A stretch of DNA of 64,000 bases, taken from NCBI RefSeq assembly GCF_044772865.1, contig NZ_CP173029.1, positions 682,001 through 746,000 on the forward strand. Reading direction: 5' to 3'. A program made the position numbers and the translations under genes. The notes under the pieces were generated by a model. It was not told the DNA's origin, made no database searches, and worked only from the letters and a program-made list of their open reading frames with translations. The DNA comes from Algirhabdus cladophorae. Lineage in GTDB: Bacteria > Pseudomonadota > Alphaproteobacteria > Rhodobacterales > Rhodobacteraceae. Shown in pieces: positions 51,775-61,643 of this stretch (the first letter of the stretch is position 1; every line of letters begins with the position of its first letter).

Positions 51775-53129
51775 GATGTGACCTCTAGAACCGATGTGGG
51801 GTGTCCTTGATCCTCATAAAAATATCGTAACATCAAGGATGTAGCAGTTTCGATCCGGTAGTCAGCACTGGCGCGCATGTCGCTGAGCGGGGTGAAATCC
51901 TTGGCCATAGCAGCAGCGGCCTTTTGGGCGGTGTCGAGCGACCAATCCGCCCCTTCCAGAATGGCCTCGGCACAGGAGGCCCGTTTTGGCGTTCCGGCCA
52001 TACCGCCAAAAGCGATGCGGGCACTGGTGATTTTTCCGTCCTCAACACAGATATTGAAACACCCGCAGACAGCCGAGATATCTTGATCAAAACGTTTCGA
52101 GATTTTGTAGCATTTCAATCGGTCTGTTTGGCGCGGGAAACTGACGCTTTCTACAAATTCGCTGACGTCGCGATCCTGATGGCCATAGGCGACAAAGAAG
52201 TCTTCGAGCGGCATGTGCCTGCGGTCCGCGCCACGGCGCAAATGCAACGTCGCGCCCAATGCAATCAGCGCGGGGGGGCTGTCGCCGATGGGGGACCCGT
52301 TAGCGATATTGCCACCTATTGTGGCGGCGTTGCGCACTTGTTCGGATCCATAGCGGCGCAAAAGCTCAGCCAAGCTGGGATGAAACGGAGCCATCGCCGT
52401 GCGAACAGCATTGATCGTAGTCCCTGCTCCGATGGTGATCATTTCATCCGTAATTTCAATCTGCTGCAGATCGACACATCGATGCAAAAACGCCACTGGC
52501 TGGATGTCGCGCAATTGCTTGGTGACCCATAGGCCGACATCTGTGGCCCCAGCGATCAATGTACCGTCCGGGTTGTCCATCAACCAATCGGCCAAGGCGT
52601 CCGCACTGTCTGGCAGCGCCATGTGGTGTGCCACGCTGTCTGGCAGGGCATCGTGCATCCATTCAGGAACGGGCGCGTTTTCGGCCTCTTGGGCGGCGCG
52701 GATGATCGGGGCGTAGCCGGTGCAGCGGCACAGGTTCCCAGCCAATTGATCGTTGTGATCTGTTTGCCCATTGAGATGTGCTGCGGCCATTGTCACCACA
52801 AAGCCCGGTGTGCAGAACCCGCACTGTGATCCATGATTGTCGACCATAGCCTGCTGGACAGGGTGCAACGCGCCGTCTGGCGCTGCGATGCCTTCCACTG
52901 TCCGAACTGATTTGCCGTGCAGCTGAGGCATCAACAAAATGCAGGCATTCAGGGCCTTGGCCCCGCTTGTATCCGTCACCATAACCGAGCATGCGCCGCA
53001 ATCGCCTTCGTTGCAGCCTTCTTTCGTGCCGGTCAGGCCTCGATCCTCGCGCAACCAATCTAAAAGGGTATGGGTGGCGGACACATCGGCCTGCACAGTC
53101 TCTCCGTTCAGAAGAAACGTGATTTCCAT
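51771..53129 (-). CDS. xdhA: Xanthine dehydrogenase Fe-S/FAD subunit
   Basis: A 452-residue small subunit. Cys39, Cys44 and Cys47 (GCNEGDCGACSV) form the plant-type [2Fe-2S] site, QCGFCTPGF and GNLCRCTGYAPI the second cluster; residues after about 170 are the FAD-binding domain (GATDVGLWVTKQ, IGGNIANGSPIGDSPP). Electrons pass from molybdenum through the clusters to FAD and NAD. First gene of the seven-gene unit; the start at 53129 is chosen because the frame upstream is a dnaE shadow. Confidence 0.97.
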   Translation of the reverse strand: MEITFLLNGETVQADVSATHTLLDWLREDRGLTGTKEGCNEGDCGACSVMVTDTSGAKALNACILLMPQLHGKSVRTVEGIAAPDGALHPVQQAMVDNHGSQCGFCTPGFVVTMAAAHLNGQTDHNDQLAGNLCRCTGYAPIIRAAQEAENAPVPEWMHDALPDSVAHHMALPDSADALADWLMDNPDGTLIAGATDVGLWVTKQLRDIQPVAFLHRCVDLQQIEITDEMITIGAGTTINAVRTAMAPFHPSLAELLRRYGSEQVRNAATIGGNIANGSPIGDSPPALIALGATLHLRRGADRRHMPLEDFFVAYGHQDRDVSEFVESVSFPRQTDRLKCYKISKRFDQDISAVCGCFNICVEDGKITSARIAFGGMAGTPKRASCAEAILEGADWSLDTAQKAAAAMAKDFTPLSDMRASADYRIETATSLMLRYFYEDQGHPTSVLEVTS

Positions 53130-53292
53130 GAAAACACCTGCCGCCTTACCAGTGCTGTGGGGATCTGCGTGGATCGATGCGGCGTAGACCCGCGCCCCCT
53201 TTGGCTGGATCCGATGAAAGCTAAGAAATTTCTGTTTGGCAAGAGGGGGAATGGCCTTTTCCTTGAGCTGCCCAATCAATAGGCTGCGCGCT

Positions 53293-56200
53293 ATGAGCAC
53301 CGCTACACGATTCATCCATTTGCGCATGCACTCCGAATATTCGTTGCTGGAAGGCGCGATGCGGGTCAAGAAATTGCCGGCACTGGCCGCGGAGTTGGAC
53401 ATGCCTGCGCTGGCATTGACCGACACCAACAATATGTTCGCAGCGCTGGAATATTCAGAAGGGATGTCCAAGGCGGGTGTGCAGCCGATCATTGGCTGTC
53501 AGATCGACCTGACCTATGACCCCGCCGCCCAAGGCGAAAAGCCACGCGATCCAGCAGGCCTTGTTTTACTGGCGCAAACCGAGACAGGTTATGAAAACCT
53601 GATGAAGCTAAACTCCTGTCTGTATCTGGACAGTGACGGGCAGTTGCCGCAGGTGACTTTGGACGATTTGGCGTCTTACAATGCCGATGTGATCTGCCTG
53701 ACGGGCGGTCCGGATGGGCCACTGGGCAGGCTATTGCGCGGCGGTCAACGCCCGAAAGCAGAGGCTCTGTTGCAGCGCTTGCAGCAGATTTTTGGCGACA
53801 GGCTCTATGTGGAATTGCAACGTCATCCCGGTGAGGATGGCAGCGCCCCTGAGGCCGAGCGGTTGACTGAACAGGGTCATGTGGAATTGGCCTATGGGAT
53901 GGGTCTGCCATTGGTGGCGACAAACGATGTGTATTTCCCAAATGCCGAGATGTATGAGGCCCATGATGCGCTGATCTGCATTTCCGAAGGCGCCTATGTG
54001 GACCAGCAAGAACCGCGTCGCCGGTTGACCCCGCAGCACTATTTCAAAACGCCACAGGAGATGGCAGTTCTGTTTGCGGATCTACCGGAAGCCCTTGAAA
54101 ATACGGTTGAAATTGCGCGCCGTTGTGCGTTCAAAGCCTACAAGCGCGATCCGATCCTGCCGAAATTTGCCGATGACGAAGTGGTAGAACTGCGCCGCCA
54201 AGCCAATGAAGGCCTGCAGAACCGTTTGGCCGTGATCCCCCATGCAGCGTCCGTGGAAGAGTATCAAAAGCGCCTCGATTTCGAGCTGGATATCATCGAA
54301 GGCATGGGGTTCCCGGGCTACTTTTTGATTGTTGCTGACTTTATCAAATGGGCCAAGGATGAAAACATACCCGTGGGCCCCGGGCGGGGATCCGGTGCGG
54401 GCAGTCTCGTGGCCTATGCGCTGACCGTGACCGACCTTGATCCATTGCGGTATTCCTTGCTGTTCGAGCGTTTCTTAAACCCAGAACGCGTGTCGATGCC
54501 CGACTTTGACATCGACTTTTGCATGGACCGTCGTGAAGAAGTCATCCGCTACGTTCAGGAAAAATATGGTCGCGACAAAGTGGGCCAGATCATCACCTTT
54601 GGGGCCTTGCTGTCCAAGGCCGCCGTGCGCGATATCGGCCGCGTGTTGCAGATGCCCTATGGCCAAGTGGACCGCTTGTCGAAGATGATCCCTGTGGAAG
54701 GGGTCAAACCTGTTTCCATCGAAAAGGCCCTCGCAGACGAGCCGCGCTTGCGCGAAGAGGCCAAGAATGAAGAAGTTGTCGACCGTTTGCTGACCTATGG
54801 TCAACAGGTCGAAGGGCTGTTGCGCAATGCCTCGACCCATGCGGCGGGTGTGGTGATCGGCGACCGGCCGCTGGATGCATTGGTGCCGCTGTACCAAGAT
54901 CCGCGATCCGACATGCCCGCCACGCAGTTCAATATGAAATGGGTGGAACAGGCCGGATTGGTCAAGTTCGACTTTTTGGGCCTCAAAACTCTGACAGTGA
55001 TTCAGAACGCTGTGGATTTGATCCTGCAATCGGGTCGTGATCTGCATGTGCGAGCTGACGGGACCGAGCTTTATAAACCTGCGGAGGGAACGCTGAACGA
55101 CATCAACGCAATCCCGCTGGATGATGAGGCGTCGTACAAACTGTATGCCTCCGCCAAAACGGTTGCGGTATTCCAAGTTGAATCCAGCGGCATGATGGAT
55201 GCGCTCAAGCGGATGAAACCCACCTGTATCGAGGACATCGTGGCCCTTGTGGCGCTGTACCGGCCCGGTCCGATGGAAAACATTCCGCAGTATTGCGATG
55301 TGAAGAACGACCGCGCTGAACGCGAACGGTTGCACCCGTCCATTGACCATATTCTGGATGAGACCCAAGGCATCATCGTCTACCAAGAACAAGTGATGCA
55401 GATCGCCCAGGAAATGGCGGGCTACAGCCTTGGTGGGGCGGATTTGCTGCGTCGTGCCATGGGTAAAAAGATCCAAGAGGCGATGGACGCGGAAAAGCCG
55501 AAATTCCTTGCAGGCTCGGCTGAAAATGGCGTCGATGAAAAGAAGGCGAAAGAGGTCTGGGACCTGCTGGATAAGTTCGCCAACTACGGTTTCAACAAAT
55601 CCCACGCGGCGGCCTATGCGGTGGTGAGCTATCAAACCGCATGGCTCAAGGCGAACCACCCGGTCGAGTTTATGGCCGGGGTGATGAACTGCGATATCCA
55701 CCTGACGGACAAGCTGGCGGTGTACTTTGAAGAGGTCAAAAAGGGCCTTGATCTGCCCTATGTGCCACCCTGTGTGAACCGCTCGCAAGCCACGTTTAAC
55801 GTGCATGAGGGCGCATTGGTCTACGGCCTCGGGGCACTGAAAAACGTGGGCGTGGATGCCATGGGTTTGGTTGTTGCAGGGCGCGGGGATAAGCCGTTCG
55901 TCACGCTTTTTGACTTTGCGCGCCGTGTAGATCTGAAACGAGTGGGCAAGCGCCCGATGGAGATGCTGGCCCGCGCTGGTGCCTTTGATGTGTTGGATGC
56001 GAACCGCCGCCGTGTGTTCGACAGTCTGGACGGATTGGTCAACTATTCCAGTGCGATACACGACCAACGTAACTCAAACCAAGTCTCGCTTTTCGGGGAA
56101 GCCGGTGATGATTTGCCCGAGCCGCGACTGTCCCCTGTCAGTGATTGGTTGCCTGCGGAACGGTTGGCCGAGGAATTCAAAGCCATCGGGTTTTTCCTGT

Positions 56201-56796
56201 CTGGTCACCCGCTGGACGATTATTCTGCCCCGCTCAAACGCAAGGGCATCGTGACCTTGGATGAGGTTACGGAAAAAGCGCGCTCTGGCGCCTGCATTGC
56301 CAAAATGGCGGGATATGTGGCCGGGCGTCAGGAACGCAAATCAGCCCGCGGCAACCGTTTTGCCTTTGTGCAACTCAGCGATACCACGGGCGGTTTTGAA
56401 GTGACGATGTTCAGTGACACTTTGGAAGTGGCGCGCGATCATTTGGACACCGGCAGCAAGGTGGTGCTAACGGTTGAGGCGACGATGGAAAGCGACCAGC
56501 TCAAGTTGTTGGCCCGGTCCGTGACGCCGATTGATACCATGGTGGCGGATGCAGGCAGCACGGGCTTGCGGGTGTATGTCGAGGACCAAGAGGCCATTAT
56601 GCCTGTGGCCGGTGTGTTGCAAAACGCAGCCGAGACGATCAAGCAAGGCGGCAAAGGCCCAATCATTTTCTGTCTGCTGGACGAGAAATTGCCGGGCGAG
56701 GTCGAGATGCAACTGCCGCAGGACTACCCCATGACGCCGCAGATCAAAGGAGCGATCAAATCCCTTGAAGGTGTCGTCATGGTTGAAGACATCTAA
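53293..56796 (+). CDS. dnaE: DNA polymerase III alpha subunit
   Basis: A 1167-residue replicative polymerase. N-terminal PHP domain (MHSEYSLLEGAMRVKKLPAL), the catalytic PDFDIDF (Asp404, Asp406), helix-hairpin-helix region, an OB fold (KMAGYVAGRQERKSARGNRF) and a C-terminal binding region. Start at 53293 (MSTATRFIHLRM) is the usual N-terminus; the frame's earlier ATGs are rejected. It is divergent from xdhA with a 163-nt gap that must hold both promoters. Confidence 0.98.
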   Translation: MSTATRFIHLRMHSEYSLLEGAMRVKKLPALAAELDMPALALTDTNNMFAALEYSEGMSKAGVQPIIGCQIDLTYDPAAQGEKPRDPAGLVLLAQTETGYENLMKLNSCLYLDSDGQLPQVTLDDLASYNADVICLTGGPDGPLGRLLRGGQRPKAEALLQRLQQIFGDRLYVELQRHPGEDGSAPEAERLTEQGHVELAYGMGLPLVATNDVYFPNAEMYEAHDALICISEGAYVDQQEPRRRLTPQHYFKTPQEMAVLFADLPEALENTVEIARRCAFKAYKRDPILPKFADDEVVELRRQANEGLQNRLAVIPHAASVEEYQKRLDFELDIIEGMGFPGYFLIVADFIKWAKDENIPVGPGRGSGAGSLVAYALTVTDLDPLRYSLLFERFLNPERVSMPDFDIDFCMDRREEVIRYVQEKYGRDKVGQIITFGALLSKAAVRDIGRVLQMPYGQVDRLSKMIPVEGVKPVSIEKALADEPRLREEAKNEEVVDRLLTYGQQVEGLLRNASTHAAGVVIGDRPLDALVPLYQDPRSDMPATQFNMKWVEQAGLVKFDFLGLKTLTVIQNAVDLILQSGRDLHVRADGTELYKPAEGTLNDINAIPLDDEASYKLYASAKTVAVFQVESSGMMDALKRMKPTCIEDIVALVALYRPGPMENIPQYCDVKNDRAERERLHPSIDHILDETQGIIVYQEQVMQIAQEMAGYSLGGADLLRRAMGKKIQEAMDAEKPKFLAGSAENGVDEKKAKEVWDLLDKFANYGFNKSHAAAYAVVSYQTAWLKANHPVEFMAGVMNCDIHLTDKLAVYFEEVKKGLDLPYVPPCVNRSQATFNVHEGALVYGLGALKNVGVDAMGLVVAGRGDKPFVTLFDFARRVDLKRVGKRPMEMLARAGAFDVLDANRRRVFDSLDGLVNYSSAIHDQRNSNQVSLFGEAGDDLPEPRLSPVSDWLPAERLAEEFKAIGFFLSGHPLDDYSAPLKRKGIVTLDEVTEKARSGACIAKMAGYVAGRQERKSARGNRFAFVQLSDTTGGFEVTMFSDTLEVARDHLDTGSKVVLTVEATMESDQLKLLARSVTPIDTMVADAGSTGLRVYVEDQEAIMPVAGVLQNAAETIKQGGKGPIIFCLLDEKLPGEVEMQLPQDYPMTPQIKGAIKSLEGVVMVEDI

Positions 56797-56892
56797 AGCA
56801 GCACTGGCAAGGTTTTGCTGGGGGGAATCAAATGCTTCCCCTGATGCGTTCGAGCCGTTAAAACCCGTGTGAATGCAGGCGAGGGAACTTTG

Positions 56893-58104
56893 ATGCGCGT
56901 TACAATGATTGCGGTTTTGGTGATCCTCGCCGGGTGCGGCCCGCGCGTGCAAGACCTGCCTAAACTCTCTGCTGAAAATGTAAGCGAGGCCCCTCAATCT
57001 TTGTCTGCTGTCCCGTCGGTTGAGGCGCAGCCGCTCGACACGGAACAGGCCGATGTTCAGGCAGCCTTAGCTGTCGCCAATGCCGCAGAAGCCTCTGAAG
57101 GCGCCGCTGGATTGTTTGGTGCGCTGCGCCGTGTATTGCCCAGTGCGGGTTTGGCCCAAGAACGGGCGCGGCGCCAAGCCATTGCCCCCAAAGCAGCCGT
57201 TTTGCCCCAAGGGGATGTGACCCTGTCGCCGACGGATGCTGCGAACCCTGCTATGCTGGCGTCTATCGCTGCACCTTCTAGGGTAACCGATGCCACGCCA
57301 ACTACGCCAGTCGTGCAAGTGCCTGAAACCGCGCCTGCATCAGCGGCGGTGGCTGACGTGGATGCAGAGCCTGCCCAGCAGACTGAAAAGAAAGGTATTT
57401 TTGGCCTTTTTACCCGCAGGCCCGATCCGCAGTCCGATCCCGAAGTAGACTTGGTCGCACCGGAGAAAGCTCAGGATTTGATCCCAAGCGAAGACGTTCC
57501 AGAACCACCTGCAGTCATCGAAGCGGCGGTGCAACAGCCTGCAGCCCCCAGCAACCGTTTGCGCCGCACGCTATTTTCGCCGCGTCGCCCTTCGGCTGTG
57601 GTGGGTCCCGATGCGGGCCAAGTGGCCTTGGGCGATGCCATGGCATATGGCCAGATCGCACGCGTGTGCGGGGCCCAACGGGGCAGTTTAGGCCAGGAAA
57701 TTGGGCGCTATCCGGATCGCGGCAAAGGCTACCGGTTATATGACAGCAAGCCGGGATCGACGGCCCTGAGACCGCATTACATTACCGGATTTTCTGATGG
57801 TTGCGTGCGTCAGTTCAGTGCAGCCCTTGCGATGTTTGGGGGCACTCAGTTCCACGAGCAAGTGCGCTACGAGCGCAGCAACCGCGATTTGCCGTTTACG
57901 CCGACCGATCAGGCCTATGAGGCGCTGAAATCCAAAATATGCGGTGTGGCCAAAAACACGCCATGCCCCAGCAGCAAAGTGGCAAAGCTGGAAAAAGACA
58001 CAGTGTTTGTGACTGTTTACGAACGGTTTGGCAGCAACCCGCGCTGGGCGGATTTGTTGCTGCATGACGGTCGGGTTTTAGCCAAGGATATCAAGGCGCG
58101 CTGA
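56893..58104 (+). CDS. Hypothetical lipoprotein, Ala/Pro-rich
   Basis: A 403-residue exported protein: signal sequence MRVTMIAVLVILAGCGPRV with lipobox LAGC (acylated Cys about residue 14). Residues about 20-235 are low-complexity, Ala/Pro-rich and probably unfolded; the conserved part is the last 165 residues (AYGQIARVCGAQRGSLGQE, YITGFSDGCVRQFSAALAMF). Family not recognised. An upstream ATG at 56869 is less good because the signal peptide begins at 56893. Confidence 0.82.
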   Translation: MRVTMIAVLVILAGCGPRVQDLPKLSAENVSEAPQSLSAVPSVEAQPLDTEQADVQAALAVANAAEASEGAAGLFGALRRVLPSAGLAQERARRQAIAPKAAVLPQGDVTLSPTDAANPAMLASIAAPSRVTDATPTTPVVQVPETAPASAAVADVDAEPAQQTEKKGIFGLFTRRPDPQSDPEVDLVAPEKAQDLIPSEDVPEPPAVIEAAVQQPAAPSNRLRRTLFSPRRPSAVVGPDAGQVALGDAMAYGQIARVCGAQRGSLGQEIGRYPDRGKGYRLYDSKPGSTALRPHYITGFSDGCVRQFSAALAMFGGTQFHEQVRYERSNRDLPFTPTDQAYEALKSKICGVAKNTPCPSSKVAKLEKDTVFVTVYERFGSNPRWADLLLHDGRVLAKDIKAR

Positions 58105-58311
58105 TCACCAATGGGGTGGGCGTTGATCCGCAAGGGCCACAGTTCCGCCTTCTGATAACTCGCGTTCCGCTTCGCGCCCCATCAACAACTCAATCCGGCG
58201 CTTGAGGATCGAGATCTCGGTCTCTTGACGGGCGACAATATCGCTCAGTTCATCCACTGTGCGGGTCAGATGGGCGAGGCTTTCCTCGAAACTGGTAAAA
58301 TCTTGGCTCAT
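58105..58311 (-). CDS. slyX: SlyX family protein
   Basis: A 68-residue coiled-coil protein (SLAHLTRTVDELSDIVARQE ... LKRRIELLMGREAERE) ending with PPHW. It matches SlyX in size, heptad spacing and the terminal PPHW-type motif. Function is unknown. It starts at 58311 and ends immediately beside the lipoprotein stop (convergent). Confidence 0.85.
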   Translation of the reverse strand: MSQDFTSFEESLAHLTRTVDELSDIVARQETEISILKRRIELLMGREAERELSEGGTVALADQRPPHW

Positions 58312-58390
58312 GAAGGCGCACTTAACACAGGCTGTTGTCCTTGAATAGGCTTCGGGGTATGTGGCCTGCGACAAGGCAAGGACAGATGTT

Positions 58391-59872
58391 ATGGCCAAGA
58401 TGAAGAAACAGCCGCGCCCAAAAGCGCAGACCCCGAAAGGCTTTCGCGACTACTTTGGCGCGCAAGTCACGCAGCGGGCTCACATGTTGCGTCAGATCGC
58501 GGAGGTCTATCATCATTACGGGTTTGATGCCTTGGAAAGCTCGGCGGTGGAAACAGTCGAGGCGCTGGGCAAGTTCCTGCCGGATGTGGATCGTCCCAAT
58601 GAGGGTGTTTTTGCCTGGCAAGAGGACGAAGACTGGCTGGCGTTGCGGTATGATCTGACAGCGCCTTTGGCCCGCGTCTATGCGCAATTTCGCAACGATC
58701 TGCCAACGCCTTACCGGCGCTACGCCATGGGGCCCGTTTGGCGCAATGAAAAGCCGGGACCGGGCCGGTTTCGGCAGTTTTATCAATGTGATGCGGATAC
58801 TGTTGGCGCGCCATCTGTGGCGGCTGACGCAGAAATTTGTGCCATGTTGTCGGATGTTTTGGAACGTGTCGGCATTGATCGGGGCGACTACATTGTGCGG
58901 GTCAACAATCGCAAAGTCCTCAACGGTGTGATGGAAGTCGCGGGCCTGTCAGGAGACGACAAAGATGCCGAACGCGGCATCGTGTTGCGCGCCATCGACA
59001 AACTTGATCGCCTTGGGTTCGAGGGCGTTCGCGCCCTGTTACAAGCCGGCCGCGAGGACGAAAGTGGTGACTTTACCAAAGGTGCTGGCCTCGGGGATGA
59101 ACAGGCACAGATTGTGCTGGGCTTTATGCAGGCCAAACGCGAAACTGGTGCCGCGACCACGGCGCGCTTGTTGGAACTGGTGAAAGGTTCTGCAGTTGGG
59201 GAAGCTGGTGTTTCTGAATTGGAAACAATCGCTACCTTGCTGGACGTACAGGGCTACAACGCGGATCGCATCGAAATTGACCCTTCTGTGGTGCGCGGAT
59301 TGGGGTACTACACGGGGCCGGTATATGAGGCGGAACTGACCTTTGAAATTAAGGATGAAAAGGGTCGTCCGCGGCAATTCGGATCTGTGTCAGGGGGCGG
59401 ACGCTACGACGATTTGGTCAAGCGGTTCACAGGCCAGGAAGTTCCGGCAACTGGTGTGTCCATCGGGGTCGACCGTTTGCTGGCAGCGCTTCACATGAAG
59501 GGCCGGATGCAGGCCCAAGAGGTTGGCCCAGTGATCGTCACAGTCATGGATCGCGACCGCATGGCCGATTATCAGGCCATGGTGGCCGAGTTGCGCAATG
59601 CTGGTATTCGGTCCGAGGTTTATTTGGGCAACCCCAAGAACTTTGGCAATCAGTTAAAATACGCAGATAAACGCAGCAGCCCTGTGGCTGTGATTGAAGG
59701 TGGCGATGAAAAGGCCGCTGGCATCATTCAGATCAAGGATTTGGTCCTTGGCGCGCAGATCGCCGAGAACGCCACATTGGAAGAATGGAAAGAGCGCCCC
59801 TCTCAGTTTGAAGTCCCCCGGGATCAGATGGTGGCAAAGGTGCGTGAGATCCTGCAAGGACAGTCCAAGTGA
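58391..59872 (+). CDS. hisS: Histidyl-tRNA synthetase
   Basis: A 493-residue class II synthetase. Motif 1/2 region: PKGFRDYFGAQVTQRAHML, YDLTAPLARVYAQF and YRRYAMGPVWRNEKPGPGRFR; later VRGLGYYTGPVYEAE (histidine A motif) and VSIGVDRLLAAL (motif 3). It charges tRNA-His. It starts the hisS-hisZ-hisG unit; MAKMKKQPRPKAQTPKGF is the chosen start. Confidence 0.97.
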   Translation: MAKMKKQPRPKAQTPKGFRDYFGAQVTQRAHMLRQIAEVYHHYGFDALESSAVETVEALGKFLPDVDRPNEGVFAWQEDEDWLALRYDLTAPLARVYAQFRNDLPTPYRRYAMGPVWRNEKPGPGRFRQFYQCDADTVGAPSVAADAEICAMLSDVLERVGIDRGDYIVRVNNRKVLNGVMEVAGLSGDDKDAERGIVLRAIDKLDRLGFEGVRALLQAGREDESGDFTKGAGLGDEQAQIVLGFMQAKRETGAATTARLLELVKGSAVGEAGVSELETIATLLDVQGYNADRIEIDPSVVRGLGYYTGPVYEAELTFEIKDEKGRPRQFGSVSGGGRYDDLVKRFTGQEVPATGVSIGVDRLLAALHMKGRMQAQEVGPVIVTVMDRDRMADYQAMVAELRNAGIRSEVYLGNPKNFGNQLKYADKRSSPVAVIEGGDEKAAGIIQIKDLVLGAQIAENATLEEWKERPSQFEVPRDQMVAKVREILQGQSK

Positions 59873-60954
59873 CGACGCCCGCGTACCAAAACAAGGCGAC
59901 CGAGATCTTGCAAGCGTTTGAAGCAAAAGGCGCTTTGCGGGTTGAGGCAAATGTTTTGCAACCGGCTGGCGCCTTGCTGGATCTTTACGGCGAGGACATT
60001 CGTGCGCGGGCCTACATCACCCAAGATGCGCTGCGTGGCGAGCAAATGTTGCGGCCCGATTTCACCGTACCTGTTGTTCAAATGCATATGAAAGAGGGCG
60101 CAGACCCTGCGCGCTACACCTACGCGGGCCGGGTTTTTCGGCGCCAGGAGAACGATCCGGATCGGGCCAACGAGTATTTGCAAGTGGGCTATGAGGTCTT
60201 TGATCGGGACAACAGTGATGCCACGGATGCCGAGGTTTTTGCGCTGATCGAGGCGCAATTGGATGGGGTAGATGTGGTTTCCGTCACCGGCGACATCGGG
60301 ATTTTGACGGCCGCTGTGAAGGGGCTAAAGACCACTGATGATCGCAAAGAAGCTTTGCTGCGTCATATCTGGCGGCCGCGTCGTTTCAAGGCCTTGTTGG
60401 ACCGGTTTGGCGGGCGCAGTGCCATGCCGCCCAGCCGTGAAAACCTGCTGGCGCGGGCTTATCCGTTTGCAGCTGCAGCCCCGATGATCGGGTTGCGTCG
60501 TAGATCCGAGATCAGCAAGCGGATAACAGCCCTGCATGCAGATGCGAAAGCCGACCCAATTTCCGGCGAGGAAGTGGCTTTGTTAGAGGCGCTTTTGGCA
60601 ATCAAAGAAACGCTACCGAACGCTATCAGCCAATTGGCCAATATCGCCGTGGATATGCCATCGATTGATGTGGCTTTGGAAACAATGAGGCGGCGAAGTG
60701 ATGCGCTCGCGGCCCTCGGCGTCGCAGCGGACACGCTGCCGTTTGAAGCTAGTTTCGGTCGGACGATCATGGAATATTACGATGGCTTTGTGTTCGGGTT
60801 TCGTGCTGCCAAGCGTCCAGATTTGCCCTATCTTGCCTCCGGCGGACGCTATGATGCGCTGTGCCACAGGTTAGGTCAGGGCCGCGCAATTCCGGCTGTG
60901 GGGGGTGTCATCCGGCCGGGTTTGCTGGTGGATTTGCTGGAGGCGGGCCAATGA
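59869..60954 (+). CDS. hisZ: ATP phosphoribosyltransferase regulatory subunit
   Basis: A 361-residue HisRS paralogue without aminoacylation function: MLRPDFTVPVVQMHMKEGA, YTYAGRVFRRQENDPDRANE and YLASGGRYDALCHRLG retain the class II fold. HisZ joins the short HisG to form the octameric first enzyme of histidine synthesis and carries the feedback site. The start is GTG at 59869, overlapping the hisS stop (GTGA). Confidence 0.95.
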   Translation: MTTPAYQNKATEILQAFEAKGALRVEANVLQPAGALLDLYGEDIRARAYITQDALRGEQMLRPDFTVPVVQMHMKEGADPARYTYAGRVFRRQENDPDRANEYLQVGYEVFDRDNSDATDAEVFALIEAQLDGVDVVSVTGDIGILTAAVKGLKTTDDRKEALLRHIWRPRRFKALLDRFGGRSAMPPSRENLLARAYPFAAAAPMIGLRRRSEISKRITALHADAKADPISGEEVALLEALLAIKETLPNAISQLANIAVDMPSIDVALETMRRRSDALAALGVAADTLPFEASFGRTIMEYYDGFVFGFRAAKRPDLPYLASGGRYDALCHRLGQGRAIPAVGGVIRPGLLVDLLEAGQ

Positions 60955-61643
60955 TGTTGAAACTGGGCGTCCCATCAAAAGGCCGGTTGATGGAAAAGAC
61001 CTTTGACTGGTTTGGTGAACGGGGCGTTGTGCTGCGCAAATCCGGCTCAGATCGGGAATACGCGGGCGAAGTCACTGGGGTCGACGGTGTCGAACTGGTC
61101 CTGCTGTCGGCAGGTGAAATCCCAAGGGAGTTGGCCGCAGGTCGGATCCATTTGGGGGTGACTGGATCAGATTTGGTGCGGGAAAAGCTACCGGTCTGGG
61201 ACAATCAAGTGGCCGAACTGGCGCTTATGGGCTTTGGCCATGCCGATTTGATCTTGGCCGTGCCGCAGTGTTGGGTTGATGTGGATGTTTTGGACGATCT
61301 GGATGCGGTTGCCGCTGCCTTTCGACGCGACCACGGGTTCCGTTTGCGAATTGCCACGAAATATCACCGCTTGGTGCGTGAGTTTTTGCAGGACGCTGGT
61401 GTGGCCGATTATCAGTTGGTGGACAGTCAAGGTGCAACCGAGGGCACTGTGAAAAACGAGACCGCAGAAATGGTGGCAGACATTACGACAACCGGGGCGA
61501 CTTTACTGGCCAACCATTTGAAACTGTTGCAAGACGGACTGATTCATAAATCCCAAGCAACGTTGTTTAAATCGCGGATCGCCCCGTGGGATGATCAGAC
61601 ACGTTCTGCTTTGAAGACCTTGCAAACAAAGCTGGCCCTATAG
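60951..61643 (+). CDS. hisG: ATP phosphoribosyltransferase catalytic subunit, short form
   Basis: A 230-residue short-form HisG (no C-terminal regulatory domain), as expected with hisZ next to it. LKLGVPSKGRLMEKTFDWF opens the family, and EMVADITTTGATLLANHLK contains the PRPP loop. It condenses ATP and PRPP. ATG at 60951 overlaps the hisZ stop; another at 60954 follows. It ends with a 6-nt overlap of the convergent DUF1489 gene. Confidence 0.97.
   Translation: MMLKLGVPSKGRLMEKTFDWFGERGVVLRKSGSDREYAGEVTGVDGVELVLLSAGEIPRELAAGRIHLGVTGSDLVREKLPVWDNQVAELALMGFGHADLILAVPQCWVDVDVLDDLDAVAAAFRRDHGFRLRIATKYHRLVREFLQDAGVADYQLVDSQGATEGTVKNETAEMVADITTTGATLLANHLKLLQDGLIHKSQATLFKSRIAPWDDQTRSALKTLQTKLAL

Noticed and set aside
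54475..56067. 530-codon open frame on the minus strand inside dnaE
   Set aside because: Antisense shadow of dnaE, with His/Gln-rich, non-protein-like composition.
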